Part shown: piece after piece, positions 52,338 through 57,836 of the stretch
Layout of the letters: each line of letters begins with the position of its first letter
Numbering within the stretch: position 1 is the stretch's first letter
Assembly (NCBI GenBank): GCA_944387635.1
Contig: CALXFT010000004.1
Coordinates: forward strand, 1-57,836
Origin: an uncultured Oscillospiraceae bacterium
Lineage (GTDB): Bacteria > Bacillota > Clostridia > Oscillospirales > Oscillospiraceae
Reading direction: 5' to 3'
DNA: 57,836 nucleotides
Made by a program: the position numbers and the translations under genes
Notes under the pieces: generated by a model
The model's database searches: none
The model's input: the letters and a program-made list of their open reading frames with translations, nothing else
What the model was told of the DNA's origin: nothing

Positions 52338-52678
52338 GTATGGAAGTTTACATAATTATACAGGCGGCTCATGCCGGCCTTGGTCTCATAGTCCTCCACG
52401 CCAACCATCCGATCCGCCGCGCCTACGTAGCAGCTGTAGCGCAGAGCGCCCACGCCCACACAGACGGCCCGCTCCACGGCGGCGGGGACCTCCACCTCCC
52501 GTCCCATGCCGTCCGCAATGGTTCTGGTCCGGGGCTGCCGGGCTTCCCCGGAGGAAGCTTCGCTCTGCCCAGTCTGTGCCTGCGTGGTCACAGCAGGTGA
52601 TTCCTCCGCGCCGCAGGCCCCAAGGCCCGCGCAAATGACCATGGCCAGCAGAAATCCAAGCGCTTTTTTTCCAATCAT
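52334..52678 (-). pseudogene. Iron/heme/cobalamin-type ABC substrate-binding lipoprotein, N-terminal remnant
   Basis: 114 residues: lipoprotein signal MIGKKALGFLLAMVICAGLGAC, then the family's opening TIADGMGREVEVPAAVERAVCVGVGALRY and MVGVEDYETKAGMSRLYNYV. It ends abruptly where a full protein would run to about 350 residues. The junction with the ATPase lies near 52340-52350. The start keeps a promoter and AAGGAG site, so the fragment may be transcribed, driving the FmdE and methyltransferase genes. Confidence 0.8.
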
Positions 52679-52737
52679 TTCGATTCCATCTCCTTTTTTT
52701 ACCCGCCAAAGCGGCTGATTTTCGTAATTTCCCCATC

Positions 52738-52766
52738 ATTATATGCGTCCTTCCCCCAGGGTACAA
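52738..52766 (-). promoter_or_regulatory. Promoter of the collapsed ABC/FmdE operon
   Basis: Minus strand TTGTAC (52761-52766), 17 bases, TATAAT (52738-52743). It should still drive the methyltransferase and FmdE genes. Confidence 0.6.
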
Positions 52767-52783
52767 GCCCCCCGGGGGGATAA

Positions 52784-52987
52784 AAATCCGCGTTAAATGA
52801 AAAAACGGTTTTCTCCCCGGAGGGGCTGGCTCTGGGCGACAGTCTGGAGAAGATGACCGAGCTCTGCGGCACGGACTACACCCAGGAGGGTACCGGCTGC
52901 ACCTACCGGGGCGAAGGCCAGCTGCTGTGCGTCATTGCCCAGAACGGCACCGTCGCCAGCATCGAATACCGGATGATCACCCAGTGA
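52784..52987 (+). pseudogene. C-terminal remnant of an unknown protein
   Basis: 68 codons open from TAA 52781 with no start: reads LALGDSLEKMTELCGTDYTQ and ends QNGTVASIEYRMITQ. The codon pattern and sense look like the tail of a real protein, perhaps a small exported domain. No start or ribosome site is present, and it begins next to the ABC promoter, so a 5' deletion is likely. I do not recognise the family. Confidence 0.5.
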
Positions 52988-53003
52988 TCCCGGACCAAAG
53001 CAC

Positions 53004-53039
53004 ACAGGGACCGCCTCAACCTCTTGAGACGGTCCCTGT
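53004..53039 (+). terminator. Hairpin after the gene remnant
   Basis: ACAGGGACCG and CGGTCCCTGT pair, with an inner CTCA/TGAG stem. It is probably the terminator of the lost plus-strand gene. Confidence 0.7.
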
Positions 53040-53075
53040 AACATTTTCGAAAGGCACCGCTGTCCGAAGCGGGCC

Positions 53076-53849
53076 TTATACTTCCCAGGCCGCCAGCCGG
53101 GCCAGCATTTCCGGCGTGTCCGCGTCCATCAGCTCCTTCTCCCCCGCCGGGATCAGGCCCACCCGGTCCGGATACCGCCGGATCACCGCTCCGCCGCCTG
53201 CTCCCGGAGGCAGCTGCCGCAGCTGCGCAAAGGTCCAGGCCGGAAACAGCACCGGCGCGCCGGGTTTTCCCTCAAAAGCGGGCCGGAGAATGCGCTGCGG
53301 TTCGTTGACCGCCCCCAGGGCCAAGGCCGCCACGGTCTCCCGGCCCAGCAGAGGCTGGTCCCCGGGGCAGAACAGGCAGCCCTCCACCTGCCCCAGGGCC
53401 TCCAAGCCCAGACGCACGGTGTCGCTGCGCAGGGGCAGGTCGTGCAGGACCGCGGATATCTCCATCCGACGGCACAGCCGGGCCACCTCCGGATGCCTGG
53501 TGACCACCACCCGCTGCCGGAAGATCCCCGCCGTGGCCTCCAGAGCCCAGGCGATCATGGGCCGGCCCCGGAAGGGCGCCATCAGCTTATTGCCCCCGAA
53601 CCGCCGTCCCAGACCCGAAGCCAGGATCACGCAGCCAAGATTCCCATAGGGCCGGTCCAGATCCACCCGGAACCCGTCCTCCCGGCTGTCCCCGCAGGGC
53701 AGGCCCTCCCCGGCCAGGGTCTCCAGCAGAGCGGATACCGCTTCCCCATCGCTTCCCGTCAGGACCAGCCCCGTCTTCCCGCTGCCGCGAAAAGCCCTGG
53801 CAACGCTGTCCGCGCCGGGCCGGTACCAGAGGCCGTTTCCCGCTTCCAC
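53076..53849 (-). CDS. mocA: Molybdenum-cofactor nucleotidyltransferase (MocA/MobA-like) with N-terminal extension
   Basis: 257 residues. From about residue 72 it is an NTP-transferase: CVILASGLGRRFGGNKLMAPFRGRPMI, then FCPGDQPLL. It would add CMP or GMP to molybdopterin for the divergent hydroxylase. Residues 1-70 form an extra domain (GSGKTGLVLTGSDGEAVSAL) absent from ordinary MocA. GTG 53849 was chosen because AAGGGGG sits upstream; the longer frame to 53984 overlaps the hydroxylase promoter and start. The nucleotide it uses is uncertain. Confidence 0.8.
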   Translation of the reverse strand: MEAGNGLWYRPGADSVARAFRGSGKTGLVLTGSDGEAVSALLETLAGEGLPCGDSREDGFRVDLDRPYGNLGCVILASGLGRRFGGNKLMAPFRGRPMIAWALEATAGIFRQRVVVTRHPEVARLCRRMEISAVLHDLPLRSDTVRLGLEALGQVEGCLFCPGDQPLLGRETVAALALGAVNEPQRILRPAFEGKPGAPVLFPAWTFAQLRQLPPGAGGGAVIRRYPDRVGLIPAGEKELMDADTPEMLARLAAWEV

Positions 53850-53897
53850 CGCCCAATTCCCCCTTTTCCGGACCGATTCGTGTAAAATAACAACCAG

Positions 53898-53926
53898 ATT
53901 ATAGCATTTTGACTTTTCAAATGCAA
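53898..53926 (-). promoter_or_regulatory. Promoter of the MocA-like gene
   Basis: Minus strand TTGCAT (53921-53926), 17 bases, TATAAT (53898-53903). Confidence 0.7.
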
Positions 53927-53932
53927 GAAATA

Positions 53933-53941
53933 TGATATAAT
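53933..53941 (+). promoter_or_regulatory. Extended -10 promoter of the molybdenum-hydroxylase operon
   Basis: TGATATAAT (53933-53941) with a perfect -10. The two divergent promoters lie 30 bases apart, so they share upstream DNA and could be controlled together. A TTGACT at 53909 is 21 bases off, too far for a standard -35. Confidence 0.55.
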
Positions 53942-53973
53942 GGTGTAAAAGCAAAATAAAAGGAGAATTTACC

Positions 53974-54774
53974 ATGATGAACATACAGTCCTATGTTCGG
54001 CCCAGGAGTCTGGAGGAGGCCTACGCCCTGAACCAGAACCGGCGCAGCCGGATCATCGGCGGCATGCTGTGGCTGAAAATGGGCAGGGGTACCGTGAGCA
54101 CCGCCATTGACCTGTGTGACCTGGGCCTGAACACCATTGAACAGAGCGAGGACGAATTCTCCATCGGCGCCATGGTCACCCTGCGGCAGCTGGAGCTCCA
54201 CCCGGACCTGAACGCCTATACCCAGGGCGCTCTGGCCCAGTCCGTAAAGGACATTGTGGGCGTCCAGTTCCGCAACCTTGCCACCGCAGGCGGCAGCATC
54301 TGGGGCCGCTTCGGCTTCTCCGACGTGCTGACCCAGTTCCTTGCCATGGACACCTGGGTGGAGCTGTACAAGGGCGGGGTCCTCCCCCTGGAGCAGTTTG
54401 CCAGGCAAAAGCCGGACAGCGACATTCTGGTCCGTCTGATTGTGAAGAAGACCCCAGGCGTCTTCCGCTACCAGTCCATGCGCAACCAGCGCACGGACTT
54501 TCCCGTGCTGACCTGCGCGGTCTCCCGGCTGGACGGGCAATACCGGGCCGTCATCGGCGCCCGGCCCCACCGGGCGGTCATCGTCCGGGATGAAGAAGGG
54601 CTCCTGTCCGGCGGCATTTCGGATTCCAGCGCCCGGGCCTTTGCCGACTACGCGGCCCGGACCGTGGCCACCGGCAGCAACCTGCGCGCCGGCGCCGACT
54701 ACCGCACCCACCTGGTCCGGGTCCTGACCCGCCGGGGCATTCTGGAATTGGGAGGCACTGACCATGGAAATTAA
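53974..54774 (+). CDS. xdhB: Molybdenum hydroxylase FAD-binding subunit
   Basis: 266 residues, CO-dehydrogenase/xanthine-dehydrogenase medium subunit. RIIGGMLWLKMG and RNLATAGGSIWGRFGFSD are the FAD motifs, though the first usually reads AGGTDL. AAAGGAG precedes ATG 53974. It overlaps the iron-sulfur subunit by 11 bases. Substrate unknown. Confidence 0.88.
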   Translation: MMNIQSYVRPRSLEEAYALNQNRRSRIIGGMLWLKMGRGTVSTAIDLCDLGLNTIEQSEDEFSIGAMVTLRQLELHPDLNAYTQGALAQSVKDIVGVQFRNLATAGGSIWGRFGFSDVLTQFLAMDTWVELYKGGVLPLEQFARQKPDSDILVRLIVKKTPGVFRYQSMRNQRTDFPVLTCAVSRLDGQYRAVIGARPHRAVIVRDEEGLLSGGISDSSARAFADYAARTVATGSNLRAGADYRTHLVRVLTRRGILELGGTDHGN

Positions 54775-55219
54775 GCTCAAGCTCAACGGCCGGGCCATCA
54801 CCGGCTATGTCGAAGCGTCCACCCTGCTCATCGACTTTCTCCGGGACCAGGGCTGCCACAGCGTCAAACGGGGCTGCGAAACCGCCAACTGCGGCCTGTG
54901 CACGGTCCTGATGGACGGGACCCCCATCCTCTCCTGCTCCGTGCTGGCCGCCCGGGCGGCGGGCCACAGCATACAGACTCTGGAGGGCCTCCAGGAGGAG
55001 GCGGCGGAGTTTGTGGGCTTCATCGCCGACCAGGGAGCGGACCAGTGCGGCTTCTGCAATCCCGGCTTCGTTATGAACACCATCGCCCTGCTCCGGGAGA
55101 ATCCCGACCCCACCGACGATGAGATCCGGGCGTATCTTGCCGGAAATCTGTGCCGCTGCTCCGGCTATGACGGACAGCTGCGGGGCATCCGCGGCTTCCT
55201 GGACAGCCGGAAGAAATAA
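54764..55219 (+). CDS. xdhC: Molybdenum hydroxylase [2Fe-2S] subunit
   Basis: 151 residues with two [2Fe-2S] domains: CETANCGLCTVLMDG in the ferredoxin domain, and CGFCNPGF with CRCSGY in the helical one. The length and motifs are typical. It passes electrons between molybdenum and FAD. It lies 9 bases before the large subunit. Confidence 0.93.
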   Translation: MEIKLKLNGRAITGYVEASTLLIDFLRDQGCHSVKRGCETANCGLCTVLMDGTPILSCSVLAARAAGHSIQTLEGLQEEAAEFVGFIADQGADQCGFCNPGFVMNTIALLRENPDPTDDEIRAYLAGNLCRCSGYDGQLRGIRGFLDSRKK

Positions 55220-55228
55220 GGAGGCCCC

Positions 55229-57520
55229 ATGGAAAACAGAACCTATAAAGTGGTGGGCAAGCCCTACCGGAAGAAAGACTCCATGCAGCTTCTGCTGGGC
55301 AAGAGCGTGTACACCGACGACCTGGTCCCCAGGAATCACCTGGTGGTCAAGCTCCTGCGCAGCCCCTATCCCAACGCCATCGTCAAGGAAATCCGCACCG
55401 ACGCCGCCAAAAAGGTGCCGGATGTGGTCGCCATCTACACCTGGGAGGACGTACCACAGACCCGGTTCGCCATTGCGGGCCAGACCTTCCCGGAGCCGTC
55501 TCCCTACGACCGGCTGATCATCGACCGCCATGTCCGCTTTGCCGGGGATGTGGTTGCCATCATTGCCGCCGAGACCGAGAAGGCCGCCGAGAAGGCCATG
55601 AAGCTCATCAAAGTGACCTACGACGTGCTGGAACCGGTGCTGGACTTCCGCACCGCCAAGGATAACCCCATTCTCGTCCATCCGGAGCCGGACTGGGAGC
55701 CTCCCTGCCCCGTAGGCGGCGACAATAAGCGCAACCTGGTGGCCAGCGACTCCACGGAACAGGGCGGCGTGGACGCGGTCATGGCCTCCTGCGACATCGT
55801 CCTGGACCGAACCTACCACACCAAGGCCTTCAACCAGGCCACCATGGAGACCTTCCGGACCTATACGGAGCTGGACCGGTACGGGCGGCTCCATGTGATT
55901 TCCTCCACCCAGATCGTCTTCCACTGCCGCCGGATTCTGTCCCGTGCCCTGGGCATTCCCAAGAGCCGGATTCGGGTGGAAAAACCCCGGATCGGCGGCG
56001 GCTTCGGCGCCAAGCAGACCGCGGTGTGCGAGGTCTATCCCGCCTTCGTCACCTGGAAGACCGGCCGCGCCGCCCAGCTGATCTACACCCGGGAGGAATC
56101 CCTGATCGCCGGCTCTCCCCGGCATGAGATGCAGATCCGGGTCCGCCTGGGCGCGGATAAAAACGGTAAGATCCGTGCATTGGATCTTTACACCCTGTCC
56201 AACACCGGCGCCTACGGCGAGCACGGCCCCACCACCGTGGGCCTGTCGGGCCACAAGTCCATCCCCCTGTACACCGGCAGTCTGGAGGCCTTCCGCTTCA
56301 GCTACGACGTGGTCTATACCAACCACCAGTCCGCCGGGGCCTACCGCGGCTACGGCGCGACCCAGGGTATTTTCGCCCTGGAGACCACGGTCAACGAGCT
56401 GGCCGAGCGGCTGGGCATGGACCCCACGGTCCTGCGGGACAGGAACATGGTCAAAGAGGGCATGATTATGCCCGCCTACTACAGCGAGCCCGCCAACGCC
56501 TGCGCCCTGGACCGCTGCATGGAGCACTGCCGCCGGATCTTCCACTGGGACGAAAAGTACCCCGTCCGGGACATGGGCAACGGCAAAGTCCGCGCCGCCG
56601 GTGTGGCCATGGCCATGCAGGGCTCCTGCATCTCCGGTCTGGACGTAGGCTCCGCCGCCCTGACGCTCAGCGACGACGGCACCTACAACCTGGTCATCGG
56701 CGCGGCGGATATGGGCACGGGCTGCGATACCATTCTGGCCCAGATGGTGGCCGAGAACATGGACTGCGGCTATGACGACGTGGCGGTCTTCGGCGCGGAC
56801 ACCGACGTGTCCCCCTACGACTCCGGCTCCTACGCCTCCTCCACCACCTACATCACCGGCATGGCCGTGGAAAAGGCCTGTAACCAGCTCAAAGCCCAGA
56901 TCCGCGCCGTGGCCGCCGGGATGATGGGCTGCGCCCCGGAAGAGGTGGTCTTCGAAGGCTCTCATGTCCGGCGGATCGGCTCCAACCAGACCGTCAGCCT
57001 CAAGGACATCTCCTACAAAGCCCAGCTGTTCAACGACCAGCCCGTGCAGACCACCGCCACCCACACCTCTCCCATCTCGCCCCCGCCCTTTATGGTGGGC
57101 ATGGTGGAGATCGAGCTGGACAAGGAAACCGGCCAGCTCACGGTTCTGGATTATATGGCCGTGGTGGACTGCGGCACTCCCATCAACCCGGCGCTGGCCC
57201 GAATCCAGACCGAGGGCGGCATCGTCCAGGGCATCGGACACACCCTCATGGAGAACGTGACCTACGATGACCGGGGCAAGCCCATGGAGTCCTCCCTCAT
57301 GCAGTACAAGCTGCCCACCCGGCTGGACATGGGCAGGCTGCGGGTGGAGTTTGAGCACAGCTACGAACCCACCGGCCCCTTCGGCGCCAAATCCATCGGC
57401 GAGATTGTCATCAACACCCCGGCGCCTGCCATCGCCCACGCCATCTACCGGGCCACCGGCGTCTGGCACCGGGAGCTTCCCATCACCGCGGAGAAGATCG
57501 TCTTCTCCAAGCCGGAATAA
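55229..57520 (+). CDS. xdhA: Molybdenum hydroxylase catalytic subunit (xanthine dehydrogenase family)
   Basis: 763 residues. Motifs are IGGGFGAKQ, SAGAYRGYGATQG, GAADMGTGCDT for cofactor binding and GAKSIGEIVI with the catalytic Glu near the end. The family hydroxylates purines, nicotinate, aldehydes and related substrates; specificity cannot be read here. In clostridia such enzymes are often selenium-dependent, but I see no SelD/YqeB genes to support that. AAGGAGG precedes ATG 55229. Confidence 0.92.
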   Translation: MENRTYKVVGKPYRKKDSMQLLLGKSVYTDDLVPRNHLVVKLLRSPYPNAIVKEIRTDAAKKVPDVVAIYTWEDVPQTRFAIAGQTFPEPSPYDRLIIDRHVRFAGDVVAIIAAETEKAAEKAMKLIKVTYDVLEPVLDFRTAKDNPILVHPEPDWEPPCPVGGDNKRNLVASDSTEQGGVDAVMASCDIVLDRTYHTKAFNQATMETFRTYTELDRYGRLHVISSTQIVFHCRRILSRALGIPKSRIRVEKPRIGGGFGAKQTAVCEVYPAFVTWKTGRAAQLIYTREESLIAGSPRHEMQIRVRLGADKNGKIRALDLYTLSNTGAYGEHGPTTVGLSGHKSIPLYTGSLEAFRFSYDVVYTNHQSAGAYRGYGATQGIFALETTVNELAERLGMDPTVLRDRNMVKEGMIMPAYYSEPANACALDRCMEHCRRIFHWDEKYPVRDMGNGKVRAAGVAMAMQGSCISGLDVGSAALTLSDDGTYNLVIGAADMGTGCDTILAQMVAENMDCGYDDVAVFGADTDVSPYDSGSYASSTTYITGMAVEKACNQLKAQIRAVAAGMMGCAPEEVVFEGSHVRRIGSNQTVSLKDISYKAQLFNDQPVQTTATHTSPISPPPFMVGMVEIELDKETGQLTVLDYMAVVDCGTPINPALARIQTEGGIVQGIGHTLMENVTYDDRGKPMESSLMQYKLPTRLDMGRLRVEFEHSYEPTGPFGAKSIGEIVINTPAPAIAHAIYRATGVWHRELPITAEKIVFSKPE

Positions 57521-57529
57521 ACATCCATC

Positions 57530-57560
57530 CGCGCCCCGAAGGCAGTACCTTTGGGGCGCG
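57530..57560 (+). terminator. Hairpin after the hydroxylase operon
   Basis: GCGCCCC-GAAGG and CCTTT-GGGGCGC pair. The U-run is poor. Confidence 0.6.
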
Positions 57561-57588
57561 TGGCTATGTCATACGGATCTTCCATGAT

Positions 57589-57619
57589 AAACTTCCATTC
57601 TTCGGAATGAAAGTTTTTT
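57589..57619 (+). terminator. Terminator of the hydroxylase operon
   Basis: AAACTTCCATTC and GAATGAAAGTTTT pair around TTCG with one mismatch, followed by TTTTTT. Confidence 0.75.
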
Positions 57620-57659
57620 ATGAAAGATCAAAAGGAGGCATGGTTTCCTGGTTTTTCCA

Positions 57660-57836
57660 AAAGTGAAGCGCAGTCACCGCAGCTTTCTTGGCAAAAATCT
57701 TCGATTTTTGACTGAGAGGTTTGGGCATTGCGTTTTAAGTGAAGTGCTGAGACAGCGGTAAGTGCTCCCCGACCCCTGCCGGGGGCCTTCCTTTCTTGTC
57801 CCGCACAGAAATGCCAGCAAAGAACGCGGCCAGGGG
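57660..57836. repeat. Dispersed structured repeat, copy 4 (reverse orientation, cut by the window edge)
   Basis: The stretch up to the edge is the reverse complement of copies 1-3, beginning in the part downstream of CAAAAATC/GATTTTTG and running into the GC-rich CCGACCCC block. The hairpin CAAAAATC-TTC-GATTTTTG keeps its stem, with a changed loop. The other half lies outside the window. Confidence 0.75.

Noticed and set aside
52136-52700. Plus-strand frames over the ABC remnants
   Set aside because: No ribosome site and no recognisable protein motifs; the minus-strand reading explains the sequence.
53849-53984. Longer N-terminus for the MocA-like protein
   Set aside because: It would cover its own promoter and the hydroxylase start, and codes for hydrophobic residues with no match to the family.
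54578-57469. A 963-codon open frame on the minus strand opposite the molybdenum hydroxylase
   Set aside because: It mirrors the GC-rich third positions of the real plus-strand genes, shows no known domain and only low-complexity Gly/His/Val runs. The same holds for the long antisense frames at 5766-8234, 17881-20196, 26722-28758, 33025-35604 and 47065-48861.

Overview
The window looks like a chromosomal piece of a high-GC, anaerobic, low-copy Firmicute of the Clostridia (order Oscillospirales, Oscillibacter/Dysosmobacter/Lawsonibacter-like). This rests on Firmicutes signatures (WhiA, RecX, RuvX, DUF1292, DUF1385/YqhQ, ClpE-type ATPase, LCP protein, group II ECF transporter), strong AGGAGG ribosome sites with some GTG/TTG starts, GC-rich codons and AT-rich intergenic promoters, a 16-Cys ferredoxin and a three-subunit molybdenum hydroxylase. 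The genus is inference. I see no rRNA, tRNA, CRISPR array, prophage or transposase gene.

Layout. 1-3244: xylulokinase and the start of a sugar isomerase, divergent from a LacI regulator, with AT-rich operator-like repeats between them. 3562-8231: four-gene envelope cluster (GT2-GtrA glycosyltransferase, phosphodiester glycosidase, membrane-anchored repeat protein, PAP2 phosphatase). 8325-17256 (minus): one long operon, lipoprotein, response regulator, histidine kinase, DUF1385, prmC, recA, recX, rimO, pgsA, with many overlapping ends and a strong final terminator. 17326-22633 (minus): murB-whiA-dnaE. 22761-26288: LCP protein, a short relative of its N-terminus, a structured repeat, a ferredoxin and two small proteins. 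26440-35805 (minus): ClpE-like ATPase, truA, ecfT-ecfA2-ecfA1, an rRNA methyltransferase and a class A PBP with an unusual Cys4 insertion. 36089-39517 (plus): small protein, DUF1292, a structured RNA that may be 6S RNA, a parvulin foldase and two half-size TauE/SafE proteins. 40004-42931: ruvX, then rpmG-secE-nusG-rplK-rplA, closed by two terminators. 43539-48888: kinase-like protein plus GH13 amylase, divergent AraC regulator, Na/Pi cotransporter. 48984-52678 (minus): trxBA, an orphan small-RNA transcription unit, and FmdE/methyltransferase genes behind a collapsed ABC-transporter operon. 53076-57520: MocA-like nucleotidyltransferase divergent from a molybdenum hydroxylase operon.

The main unexplained structure is a roughly 440-bp dispersed repeat, with four copies in 58 kb (24384, 39525, 43113 and the right edge). 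It has terminal inverted repeats and internal hairpins that keep their pairing between copies, and it sits mostly just downstream of genes. Other points of interest are an apparent small RNA sharing a perfect CRP/FNR-like palindrome with trxA, the candidate 6S RNA, the penicillin-binding protein with a predicted extracellular zinc-ribbon-like insert, and the deletion-fused ABC operon.
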